Source: Spongospora subterranea f. sp. subterranea (lineage: Eukaryota > Endomyxa: Phytomyxea > Phytomyxea > Plasmodiophorida). From it: a DNA stretch of 64,000 nucleotides. Below are positions 46,466 to 57,522 of this stretch, piece by piece. Under the pieces are notes generated by a model, which was given only the letters and a program-made list of their open reading frames with translations, was not told the origin of the DNA and did no database searches. A program made the position numbers and the translations under genes. The stretch lies in assembly GCA_049724395.1 (NCBI GenBank), contig JAUGWO010000049.1:105085-169084 (forward strand). Direction: 5' to 3'. The number at the start of each line of letters is the position of its first letter. The stretch's first letter is position 1.

Positions 46466-47120
46466 ATAGTGTCCTCAACTGGCACTTCAGTGTACGAGCA
46501 ATCGTCTGATGGAACCTCCTCAGCAATAAACAGATCTACGTTTCCTGGGTGTCATATTGGTGACTGGTCACGATGCGATTAGGAGCACTTATACGACAAC
46601 CAGTTCAGTTGATTTGCCTGACCAGACGGTCAGGTAATCTTGAGAGGTCTCCCAGTCCGTTGCGCAATAAAGACTCCATGACCGATTTCCTGAAGCTTCA
46701 CGGCCTTATGTGCTTCTAATCTTCTGTTAGGATGTTTTTATTTGAGTTGACGCAAAAGAGCATAACGTCGTATCCATAATCCGAAAAAGGCTACAGGTAC
46801 CCGCGGGTAGCCGGGTCGGGTACCGACTATCTACCGATACCCTACCCGGTCGGTAACTATCCGCCGAGTACGGGTAGATTACCCGACCCGATCGGAGCCA
46901 TAGTTCGAGTTAGTTTCGCTAATGTCTTATTTACTATTCTGACATGTGTACCTATTTTCAGTGTCTTGATTATCAAGGTGCCTGACACCGTTGGTGTTAC
47001 GTCATCCCTTAGCTTATCCTTGATCCATGGGATTTCTTGGATGAGTGTCGGTAGCAGTGTTTCTATTTCACATGTAGTTTTAGGCATTAATATTGCTACG
47101 GCCAACTGCCGTCGTAACTA
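46466..47120. other. Mixed remnant region with a GGGTA/TACCC cluster
   Basis: From 46791 to about 46895 the motifs GGGTA and TACCC recur in both orientations (for example GGTACCCGCGGGTAGCCGGG), resembling the GC-rich subterminal repeats of some hAT-type transposons. An 82-codon reverse frame (47105 to 46857) follows, which I cannot assign. The rest shows nothing recognisable. Confidence 0.4.
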
Positions 47121-48566
47121 CTAAATCGAAGATAATGACGCCGTCCAACTTAACCGGGAATTGACGAGCACCAAAAATAATATAGCCGCCATCCGCGTCA
47201 ACCCGGCTTTTGATCGCCATGGGGCACCGTGAAAATAATTGTCTGCATATCGACAAGACAGTACGACCGCTTCGGCTCCATAGTCTAAAACATAAGACAG
47301 CTTTGAACCATCCGGAAATATAGCGACGTTCTCGGGAAGCTCATGAAGCAATGTTCGGCGAACGACCGGCGGCGAATTCGACGACTTGGTTTTCCCGACC
47401 TTTCGCTCAATGACTCGCTGCCGCTCCTGCTCTGACGTACTGGGGCAATCCCGAAGATGATGAGGACCGTTACAATTGTTTTTTTTTTTTTTTTGTGATT
47501 TTCATTTTGGTGCCAGGTTTGTAGAACCCGTATCTACTAAAGGGCCAAGACGAATCTTGGTGTCAAAGCTCAAATGCCAGACATAAGTACCTTCGCTGAA
47601 TGTTCTGCAGTCTGACCGACATTGTGATCTCAGTGTGAGGTTGATCCCTTGATTTTACTCACTAAAACCCCCCACCCATTGGGACACGGGGGAAATTCCC
47701 TGTACGGACACCACAATGCCTTGAACCCAAGTCGCATCATTACAAATCAGCTGTCTATTTTTCCTGAGGTTTCTTCCTCCCATGCTCAAACCTGAGCTCT
47801 ACTTCCGTATTAGCTGGCCAACCTCAGGGATTCCCCAAAATCCCAGCCCACGGGGTTTTCGAACTCAGTATTTTGCACTGACCTGGTCCTACCTGAACAA
47901 ACCGGGGCAGACAGGAACCAAGCTAGGACCGTTAAAACTAAAGCATTAGGGTCCGCTGGCCATTAATTGTGGTGCTTGAAACATCGCCGCTTCCTGAGCC
48001 GGGGTTTGATTTCGGTGGTACAATGGAGGCTTTAGACGCCGGTAAAATATTGGCTCGACCTCCCGATTCCTTCTTGAGATTTCTCAACACCGTTCGCGCC
48101 TGCAGCTCTCGTGACCATAGGTCAGTAACCATATCTGTAACCATCTTAAACTGAGCCACTTGGCGGACGCCATTCCGAGCCAAGTGCTGATAAAATTCCG
48201 GATCCATCAATGCGAACGAATCAACAAATTGACGACAGATGGTTGCTTCGTGGAGGTAACATTGGTTCGGCAATAACTTTGTTTTTCCCACAAATCCTTG
48301 AATCGCGTAATGAAATCACAAATGGGCTCACCAGCTTGTCGTGAAATCCGTCCAAAACGCTCCTGCATTTCCAATATAAGCGCTTGCTGTACCCCCGGTT
48401 GGTCTCGATAAGCAGCCTTATATGACGTGGTTCCCAACCGAATCGCCCGAGCTTGAACCGGCCTATCGAGGCAGCGTAAAAATGCTGATCCCCGAGCAGT
48501 GTCGTCATAGACATCTGTGAGTATGCGAAAGCTGGAATCAACTCCTCGAACTTCAGGAAGCGACAT
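47121..48566 (-). mobile_element. Ty3/Gypsy fragment C (gag and protease part) holding a SINE
   Basis: The reverse strand encodes Gag capsid sequence (48566 to about 47940) and, further left, a zinc knuckle (HHLRDCP region near 47450) and the start of a protease-like segment. It is separated from the first part by an inserted SINE (47679 to 47927). It has no pol beyond this and looks broken. A T-rich run lies at 47479 to 47494. Confidence 0.7.
47679..47927 (-). mobile_element. tRNA-like SINE, copy 2, inserted in Gypsy C
   Basis: This is a full-length match to the repeat at 31597 to 31860, with the same head (reverse strand AGCTTGGTTCCTGTCTGCCC) and B-box-like GAGTTCGAAAACCCCG. It interrupts the Gag region of the retroelement, so it is younger than that element. 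Confidence 0.75.
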
Positions 48567-48756
48567 ACTAAGTGTAAGACCTTGAACAGCCGGAGCTGGG
48601 AGCTAGTCTACGAATGCAGGCGAACAAGCGTATCAAGAGCAGATTAGATTCGAGAATGTTTATTTGGTTGACAGTACAGTTATTTAGGCTCGACTCGTGC
48701 TCGGCATAGGTAGTTCTGCAACGACCGTAATAAAAGTAGAAGTTGCGTGAACTGGA

Positions 48757-51472
48757 TCATGACATTACTCCCCTTCGAGACGAGCGGATTCCAGACGCCC
48801 GAGATTGCGTAAAAGCCGGGCCAGGAAGATCGGGATGAGATTTGTGGAACTCGGCGACGAGTCGTGGAACATCCTGAGCAATAATCTCGGCGGGCTCCCA
48901 AGAGCGATCGGCAGGAGAGTAACCTTTCCAGTCAATTAGATACTGGAGCCGGGACCGGTAATAACGAGAGTCCAGGATCAGATTAACCAGGTAGTGCGGG
49001 GTCAATGAAGGATCATCGGCGGCGAAAACTGGATGAGGAGGGCCTTGGACGCGATGAGGAATCGTATTAACATTGTGGGGAGAGAGCAAGGAGACGTGGA
49101 ACACGGGATGGATCTTCATAGACGCTGGAAGATCGAGTTCAACAGTGACAGGGCCAAGAACACGTTTGATAACAAAAGGGCCAATCCTACGAGCAGAGAG
49201 TTTAGGGCATGGTCGTGCTGAGGGAATGTTGGAAGTAGATAACCAAACTTGAGCACCAACAGAATAAATAGGGGCAGGGGGCGCGATGACGATCAGCGTA
49301 TTCTTGGTAGCGATTTTGAGCGAAGCGAATCTGGGAACCAAGCCATTGATGTAGATCGGTGAGAGTCTTGACATACGATTCAGCACGAGGAACCTGGGCA
49401 GTAGAGGGGACAGCAGGATCAAATTTGGGATGATAACCCCGAAGAGCGAAAAAGGGGCTTAAATTCGTAGCGGAATGAAGAGAATTATTGTAAGAAAATT
49501 CAGCAAGAGGCAAAAGGTGAGACCAATCATCCTGTCGATACGAAGTATAACAACGAAGATATTGTTCGAGAACTTGGTTGAGGCGTTCGGTCTGGCCGTT
49601 TGTCTGGCAATGATATCCCGAGGTAAGCGAGACGTCGGCTCCAAGAAGTTCGAAAAGTCTATTCCAAAATTTGGAAATAAATTGAGGGCCACGATCACTG
49701 ATAATCTGGTCGGGAACACCATAGAGACGAACAATGGTGGATAGAAAGATATGGGCAGTGCTTTCAGCATCTGGAGGACCATGACAGGGAACAAAATGGC
49801 CAGTCTTGGTGAGACGGTCGACGAAAACCAGAATGCAGTTGGAACCATCGGAAAGGGGAAGGTCAGTGATAAAATCAAGACCAACCGAGCTGAAGGGATG
49901 TGAGGGGACGGAGAGGGGTTGAAGGAGGCCAGCGGGCTTCTTGCGCGAAGCCTTGGAGCGTGCACAGGTGTCGCAGGTACGAACATAAGTCTTGACATAA
50001 GAGTTCATGCCTGGCCACCAGTAGTTACGCTTGACCAAATCGAGGGTACGGGCGGAACCATAGTGACCTGCCGTAGAAGAATCGTGACAGGAACGGAGGA
50101 CAGCGAGACGACAGTCGTCGATGTCAGGGACGTAGATGTGGTTCCGGAAGAGCAGGACGTTTCCGGATTGGGAGAACTCGGAGTTGAAGAGAGATCGGAC
50201 AACTTGGCTTGGGCAAAGTCGTCCTTGGCGGTAGCTTGGACGAGGCGATCATAAAACGCTGGAGAGGGAAGGCCAGGGGAGGTAGACGACAGAAGGCAAA
50301 GAGCAGAGGGAGCAGGAGCGGGATCAGGAACGGGATCAGGGATTGAGACGGGACCAGGGACGAGGACAGGATCGGGAACAAGGAAGGCGTCTTGACGAAA
50401 CATGGGAGAAGCAGCGGGACGAGGCTGTCCGGCTTCGTGATCAGGACGACGAGAGAGAGCATCGGCTTTTCCGTTGCGGGAACCGGGGCGGTACGTGAAA
50501 ACGAGGTTAAACCGGGAAAAGAATTGAGACCATCGGGCTTGACGGCTGGACAGGGATTTCATGGTGTGGAAATAGCGCAGAGATTCATGGTCAGTGGGAA
50601 CAAGAATAGGATGAACGGCACCTTCGAGGTAATGGCGCCAGACAGTGCAGGCAGCTTTAATCGCCAATAATTCTTTGTCTCGAATGTCGTAGCGGGATTC
50701 GGCATCATTGAGGGATCGGGAATAGAAGCAGCAAGGGTGAAGGAGTCCTTCTGCATCGGGTTGGGACAGGATTGCGCCAATAGCGAAGTCCGACTCGGGG
50801 CTAACCTTATGGCCCACCAGGCGACAAGCGTCCTCCTGAGATATGTGCTCGGCAAACCGCGGGAGTCCTTTCAGTGGTATATTCTTGACGTACCTAACAA
50901 GAACCTCCGGCGACTCGGGTGTGTCGATTTTATATTTAACCTCCGGCTGGATATTTGGGGGAATATGATCGGGTTCCATGACCTTGGATAAATACCAATG
51001 ATAATTTCTTCGATATCAGCTCCTCGAATCTGGAAAATCTTTCATCCAGACGTTGGTCTATATATTGAACCAACGCCGCTTTGGAATTCGGGTTTTCCGC
51101 TCCCCTTCGCGATGATTCCACTGGTTCCGAATATTCCGCCAGGTCCTTCATCTCTTCCTCATCCAGAACTACATTGCCCTTGCCTCCGGCCATGACGGGA
51201 CAAAGCAAGAAGTAGAGAAAGAAAAACAAACAAATTAGATTAAATGCAATAACCCTTAGTTTGTTGTAAAGGCCTTTGTAACGCGTTCGGGTTACAAACG
51301 CTATTCGTACGACGTAATATGATGGTCGCCTACGATGTAAGGCAACAATAATGACTCGGATCGGCAAGATATCTTGCACAACCAATTGGTGATAAATCCG
51401 AGTGAGGTTTATTTAGATACAAACACACCATGACAGGGTAAATGCGCGGGATGAGTGGGGCCCCCGCCACAA
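48757..51472 (-). mobile_element. Ty3/Gypsy element B, chromovirus type, internally deleted
   Basis: On the reverse strand from right to left are a leader, the start of Gag (about 51190), then directly the RNase H region ([11 protein letters not shown], and [18 protein letters not shown]) and integrase with its zinc finger and core (GLDFITDLPL, IISDRGPQF). A chromodomain, YLIDWKGYSPADRSWEP, ends near 48830. Most of Gag, protease and most of the reverse transcriptase are missing, so it is a deletion derivative and looks broken. The integrase part is well preserved. The LTR pair is not resolved. TGTGGCGGGGGCCCCACTC at 51472 may mark the 5' end. Confidence 0.85.
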
Positions 51473-51571
51473 TAGTTCCTCTTTGTCATTGTTATCAACC
51501 TTTCTTTTCACTTTTTGGTGGTGTTTACTGCTCTATCTGTGGGTTCTATGTCTCTCTCATGCTTCTTTCCT

Positions 51572-51695
51572 GTGCGTTCGGATTTCTGTTGGCTTGCTGC
51601 CTTCAGTCGCCATTGCAACGTCCTCCACGTTACCGTGCGTTCGGATTTCTGTTGCTTGGTTGCCTTCAGTCGCCATTGCAACATCCTCCATGTTA
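51572..51695. repeat. 63 bp tandem duplication
   Basis: Two copies, starting at 51572 and 51635, each contain GTGCGTTCGGATTTCTGTTG then CAGTCGCCATTGCAAC and a TCCTCCA(C/T)GTTAC end. They differ at a handful of bases. The second copy ends at the TA where DDE transposon copy B begins. Confidence 0.85.
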
Positions 51696-53273
51696 CAGTA
51701 CCGGACACCTTAACTCTCCAACTTTGCCACTACAGGCTGCGGAGTATCTGATAACGTTTACGTTCAGGAACAAACTCGGATTACAACTGAATGAATCGAT
51801 TGCATTTGCAATTTTAAGAAGGGTAATTGAACTAGAAAATTTGAATTCGAATTATTGACTGACTTATGGGCACTCAAACTATTGACTTTTTCAAGTATTT
51901 GAAACATTATAGGTAAAACACAGTTTTGTCTAGATACACGTAGAGAAAAATATCGCAAAAATTTCCTCGGCAGAATGCAGCAGCATCAAACGCGGATGTT
52001 TACATATTCAGGAGATGAGATGGAGGAAAGTTACCACCCCAGAGTTACGAAACGATGAACGACCCTTGATCATGGTCGTTCAAGATGAAAGCTGTTTTAA
52101 TTCTTTTGATGGTAAGAAAACTGTCTGGATGGACTTGGATCATCGGCCAATGCGACAGAAAGGCAAAGGTAAAAGCATTATGGTGTCGGAGTTCCTTTGC
52201 GAATGCCATGGTAGACTCCAGCTATCCCCTGAACAGCAAGCGCTTCACCCTGAACTTCCACCCGCTGCAGTTACAATTATCAAACCCGGAAAAGACGCAG
52301 ACGGTTTTTGGGATAACAGCGACCTTATCAATCAGACAAAGTATCGCATGATGCCGTTGTTCAAATTCCTACATTAAGGATGCGATGCTCTTGTAATCTA
52401 TGATAATTCTGCCAACCATCATGCATTTGCTTCTGATGCATTGGTAGCAAGCCGCTTAAACCTGAGCGATGGCGGAAAAAACGTAAAATCTACGAGGCCA
52501 GGATGGTACATTTTAGACGGTGTGAAAGTTGACCATTGTATGGTGAACGAAGGTGGGCAGCAGAAAGGCTGCAGAACAATTTTACAGGAGCGCGGTTTGT
52601 GGTCTTCAAGCAGTTTATCGTTGAAAAACGCCAGGAACCTGTTAGGACAGCAACCAGACTTTCAAGAGCAACAAGAATGGCTCACAGAAACCGTTACTTC
52701 TGACCCAGCATTTATCATTGAGTTCTTTTCCAAATTTCGTTGTGAATTCAACCACATTGAGATGTATTGGGGACAAGTGAAAAGATATTTGAGACAATAC
52801 TGCAACTATTCATACAAAGTTCTGGAAACGATGTTGCCAGAGGCGTTAGCCTCAGTTTCAAAAGCCACAATCAGGTGACACGCTCGCAAGTGCTTTCGAT
52901 ATATGGACGCGTACTCGATGAAAAACGGCCAATATCTTAGCATGAAGCAGGTGGAATTCGCTCTGCGAAAATATCGTCGACATCGATCTGTACCTAACTC
53001 AATCTTATCAGAGTTATAAAAATGTTTTCATCGCCTCGGGCACTTTGCTCACTGATCTGGATGAATTTGCAATGAAATCTTGGGAGAAATTCAATCAGAA
53101 AAGGCTGGGTCAGATAACGGTTTCGGTGAGCAATTCTTGTTGCTCTGTTCTTGTTTTCTCGCAAGTTCGTTCTTCGCGCATATTTACCTTTTTTGCGAGC
53201 GCATATTTAGCTTTTGCGTACGCATATTTGAAATTAAATTGAAACAATTGGAGAGTTAAGGTGTCCGGTACTG
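51696..53273 (+). mobile_element. DDE transposon, copy B, 1578 bp, both ends present
   Basis: TIRs CAGTACCGGACACCTTAACT (51696) and their reverse complement ending at 53273 are flanked by TA on both sides. The inside matches the C-terminal two thirds of the copy A transposase: VQDESCFNSFDGKKTVW (first Asp), IYDNSANHHAF (second Asp), and CEFNHIEMYWGQVKRYL (Glu). The N-terminal DNA-binding part is deleted. A TAA at about 52375 and other stops (TGA near 52876) interrupt the frame. It is a non-autonomous, decayed relative of copy A. The proteins are only about 50 per cent alike by eye, so the two are separate subfamilies. Confidence 0.9.
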
Positions 53274-53302
53274 TAGAAACACTCTCCCGATACTATTGTA
53301 CG

Positions 53303-53531
53303 GGCGGCTATAATTCACTGGCCGCACTAACTGGCCGCAGTTTCTTGGCCAGTTAGTGCGGCCGAGTGTTTTCTGTAGGCCGCTGGTAGGGTGTGAATTA
53401 ACTGGCCGCATTCACTGGCCTGATTGATCAAAGTAGGCCAGCGATTGCGGCCAGTTAATTCACACCCTAACTAGGGTGTGACAGAATTCACTGGCCGCAC
53501 TAACTGGCCAAAACCTGCAAAATTGCTCAGA
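53303..53531 (+). repeat. Left TIR of the Mutator-like element
   Basis: The repeat contains TTCACTGGCCGCACTAACTG, then a copy in reverse orientation (CCAGTTAGTGCGGCC), then the inner palindrome at 53387 to 53470. The first 15 bases differ from the right end, but the remainder is nearly identical to it. Confidence 0.9.
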
Positions 53532-53828
53532 AACTGGCCCAAAATTTGAAACTTCAAAGTCATAGTGTGTCTTAACTCTTTTTTCTACAGAGATGATTTA
53601 GTTTTTCACTTAATGCAGCGACGAAACACCGTTAATTCACACAACAGGCCGGCCACATTTCAATGCTAGCTGCTATGTGGAAGGCAGCTTCGAAAGCTGT
53701 CGTCTCTCCCATTACGTTTTCTAATTACAAAGGGAAAACTATCACAACTTGTTCATTTTTTTCTTGAAATTGTTCAAGCGGGGCACATCCTATCAAGCGG
53801 CTGTCAGAAATGCATTCTTCTCATTGTA

Positions 53829-56800
53829 TTAAATCTTAACATAGAACACATAATAAGAGAGACTTCGGGTTTCAAATTTGCCTTCCACATAACAGGCTCT
53901 GCCGTCGTTCTCCAGGTCGTTGTAATAATACCAACCAGGAATTTTGACGGTTTTTTGACGCAAGATGTGTGCATAAAAATGTGAACCTGTGTCCGATGTG
54001 GATGAGATGCGAGCAACAAGACGCCAGTGGAACCCGTTAGCAGTAACTTGTTCATTACACATCAGGCTTTCAGATGCACACTCTACTGGCAGCTCGATCA
54101 ACATGATATTCTCTGGCATTGATATAATCTCGCGAACATCTTTCGTAAGAACCTGGGAACCATATGAATACACAGCAACGGAACATGCTTTCAGCCTCTA
54201 CCACATCACAGGCCGGGTCTGAGCAAAGTCGGTTGGTCATTTCAAAGGCACCAGCAGATAGTAGAAGGTCCAAAACCGCCTGCACAGACGAACTCGCAGA
54301 TTGTTCCACCATATACTGCCGAATGTTCTATGGAAAGCAAACTTACTGACTGTTAACCTGTTTTTTCACAAAAGAACATACCAGGATGAACCAGCGCTGG
54401 ACACCGGGTTTCTGGATGGGTTGTATGTGCCCGTTATGGCAGATAAATGTACGCTGTGGTCGGGTGAATATTCATATGCCCATCAAGACGATTACTGACC
54501 TGTACGTCAAAGGATACTTGTTTATAAACATCTTCGGAAGCCTGTTTCAAGAGATGTTCTAAAACATCGAAAGGATTGCCAAACGCGTTGGCCGCATATA
54601 ACTTGATATCGTGAATTATCCACGATGTCAGAATTCTTAGTCCTTTCGAAAGCTCTTTCTTGACGCGGTTCTCTGGGCAGCCTCGACGCTTGCTCAAGTG
54701 CACCATCGTTTTGGAGAATATATTCGTGGGGCTGTACTCGTTAGTTTTGATCTATGCCAAAAAATTAGTTCAAAGAAACTAATGCCCGGCCTGCAGCATA
54801 CATCAATGTAATCAAAAACGGCATTTAAACATTCCAAAATCGTCGTCACATAGCACGTATTGTTCGTGTGTGCGTAGGATTGATAGGTCACGTGTGGGTC
54901 TCGGGAGACGTTTCTACTGCCTTTAGGCCTTCCAAGTTTTGATTTAGATTCTGACTTATTGGTTAACAATTTTTTCGACGTGTCGGGTGGGCGTCCGTCG
55001 TTTTCATATTGTTGACGTTTACGATGTGTGACGGCTGAGGACGTGGTTAAAGTATGGCATTTTTCAATGCTCCGCTTCCATCGTTCGGCTACACCTGACA
55101 ATTGTTTCGGTATCTAGACTACAGATGTGGTCTCAGATTGACTTACCGTAATTTATCGCTCGCCCAACAAGGACGTCGGCGAAATCCTGCTCCAAAGTCC
55201 CAGAAAACAACATCAGAGATGTTAACCCGAAAACCATCGAATTCTTGGTTTCAGCAATTTGATAAAACATTGAATGCATAGCTTCGATTGGATTGGTATC
55301 GTTGCGTGACTTCTCTGCGAACTCTGCATCCATGAATTTCCTTTTACAACGGAAAACGAGGCGAGCGACACTCTCTTTTAGCCACCATTCAAACCACATG
55401 GCAGCGTTGGGATACGTGACCTAAAAAAATTTAGACAAGGTAGTCCGTTACGCGCAAATCGCACTTGAAGGGCATCAATAGCGATGTTGAAAGCGTCCTC
55501 CATGGGTTCTCGAACAGCTTGCTTTACAAGGTGTAAAAACTGTCCATTGTCCCCTGATCCGACAATTGCAGAATTCCTACTGATTCTCTCCGCCGAGTTG
55601 ATGAAGTGCACTTCACAGCCTTTGATTAGACTATTTGCATCCTCTGTCAATGTATTAAGACAGCATTGAATTCCCAAATCCCGATAGTAATCGCTCAACA
55701 CCTACAGCACAGTAAGTGACTATTGAGATTACACCTGTTTATGATTGACCTTCACGTATGCTGCTACAAATCCCTGGTTTTGGGCTTTGGAATAATCCAT
55801 AACTGCCCCACAAAGTTGACGGAACAATGAGACACGGTCATTCATCGTAAAGTCGCCAGGTTGGCTCCGTAACCGAGACATGATCATTTCAAGCAAAACC
55901 ACGAAATGAACTCGATGATGCTCGCTGGTGAGCCCGTCAAGCCACGAGTACAAAACAGGAACCCACCTTTTGATCAACACGCAGTAAACGGCAGACGTCA
56001 TCAAGTATCCGTTTTTAAAAAACGAATACGTGACGTCAGAAACGCACCCTCCACACTGGCGTCCTGTTAGCTCGTTTTGATCGACAAGCCTAGGGAAGAG
56101 ATGGTTTTGGAATTGGATGGGTCTCGCGCATATCTAGAAAAAAACCTTTCAATCATGAAGGGAGAAGCAACAGACACGTGCATTCGTGATAAATGCAGGT
56201 CATTGGATCGGAGGCTATTTGTGAACGTAGTTTGGAACTGTTTGATCTGATCCAATGTTTCGGAAACGCCTGTTGCGTTGATTAGATTAAGAAAACTTTT
56301 GCAAACCTATGAAAAAAATACCTGGCAGTGTAATACCTAGTTCCTTCAAAATCTCCCTGCGAAAGTAGGCGACCCTGCCTTTGTTCCCGAAAGCTGGCGA
56401 AATGTGCCGTATTGATTCGGTGGACGGACCCGGAGCTCCAACGATCAGCTGCATCGCCGTTTTGTTGGGCGCAGCGGAAATAATGTCAACGAGCTTCGCC
56501 TTCGTGTACACATCCGGCTTGTTCGTATGTGGGACATCATGTTTGTGAATGCCATGATGCAAGATAATGCACCGGTCTTTCAACCAGTGATGAACCCACA
56601 AAACCTTGCATTCGCATTTGACATGCTCAAGGTCCATTAAGCAATTCTGACAAACACTATAGAGCAAGGAGTTATTTTAGCCTATTCGCAAGTGTAAAAC
56701 GAACCTCTGTATGATCAGTGATGGCTTATTCTGATTGGGCCGTTTGATAACTTGGCACTCGCTGTTGGAACAGCGGATAAGGCCCGCACAAACTTTGTAT

Positions 56801-57054
56801 TGCAGAGTTATGGCAACATCATTGGTTTTGGGATTAAGTAATTTCTTAGATTTTGTGCAGCGAAACTGCCAATGGCTGTATCGCTGCATCAAATTCGCTT
56901 TTTCCGACATCCGTTCGAACCTATAACTGCATTCACCGCTGATAGCCAGTGGAACGCCATCTTTGTCCAGCTGGTGCTCACTACTGTTGACAGGTGAATA
57001 TGCGAAGTCCTGTTCTTCGAAATCACACTCTTGCCAATCCATTCGCTTCACCAT
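53829..57054 (-). CDS. Transposase with GCM-like zinc finger, DDE core, AT-hook and USP (C19) domain
   Basis: Reverse-strand exons separated by short introns give, from N to C: a Cys/His region (VCAGLIRCSNSEC, then KCECK and HHGIHKHDVPH) like GCM/WRKY zinc folds; a Mutator-type core with CVSDVTYSFFKNGYL (Asp), WVPVLYSWLDGLTSEHHRVH, AVMDYSKAQNQGFVAAY (Asp), IKGCEVHFINSAERI, and WFEWWLKESVARLVF followed by RNDTNPIEAMHSMFY (Glu); an AT-hook, KLGRPKGSRN; and a peptidase with a Cys box NNTCYVTTILECLNAVF (Cys at about 54855) and a His box TGSHFYAHIL then PGWYYYNDLENDG (about 53990 to 53930), the arrangement of ubiquitin-specific proteases. The exon joins are not all fixed. A frame change between overlapping frames near 54170 is either an intron or a lesion. 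The N-terminal Met at 57054 region is a guess. The peptidase is probably fused to the transposase, but could be a second gene. Confidence 0.72.
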
Positions 57055-57157
57055 GACGAGAACTGAAATGCGGACATCACGAGGTATTCCCTTCGCCAGA
57101 TTTTAGTCCGCGCAAAATGTGATATTCCACGTGACGCAGTTTCTAGGCCAGTATGTG

Positions 57158-57385
57158 CGGCCAGCTTTTGCAGGTTTTGGCCAGCTAGTGCGGCCAGTGA
57201 ATTCTGTTACACCCTAGTTAGGGTGTGAATTAACTGGCCGCAATCGCTGGCCTACTTTGATCAATCAGGCCAGTGAATGCGGCCAGTTAATTCACACCCT
57301 ACCAGCGGCCTACAGAAAACACTGGCCGCACTAACTGGCCAAGAAACTGCGGCCAGTTAGTGCGGCCAGTGTTTTCTGTAGGCCC
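57158..57385 (-). repeat. Right TIR of the Mutator-like element
   Basis: This is the inverted partner of 53303 to 53531. It ends in GGGCCTACAGAAAACACTGG when read on the reverse strand, and holds the same inner palindrome (57217 to 57301). Confidence 0.9.
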
Positions 57386-57522
57386 CTATTGTACGTGTAG
57401 ATTACGGCAGTAACGAATTCTACACGGTAACAACCCAACCTTTTGAGTCGGTTTTTATGACTTTTTTTTTGAATAAAATGACGGTCTGTGTGCTAGTGTT
57501 CCAGTACCAAGTCCTAGGAGTA

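Larger units (their letters stand above)
53303..57385 (-). mobile_element. Mutator-like element with palindromic TIRs encoding a USP-like peptidase
   Basis: The element is bounded by a 10 bp target duplication, CTATTGTACG, at 53293 to 53302 and 57386 to 57395. It has TIRs of about 220 bp that match almost base for base. Each TIR is built from the motif ACTGGCCGCA in both orientations and contains an inner palindrome (TAGGGTGTGAATTAACTGGC and its complement). The 4083 bp element carries a multi-exon gene on the reverse strand. The long duplication, long TIRs and the GC.VHF box of the transposase fit the Mutator-like superfamily or the related KDZ group. TIR identity is high, so the insertion is fairly recent. 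Confidence 0.88.

Noticed and set aside
48600-48756. 3' LTR of Gypsy element B
   Set aside because: It does not match the sequence at the 5' side (51200 to 51472) beyond a short T-rich stretch, so an LTR pair cannot be supported.
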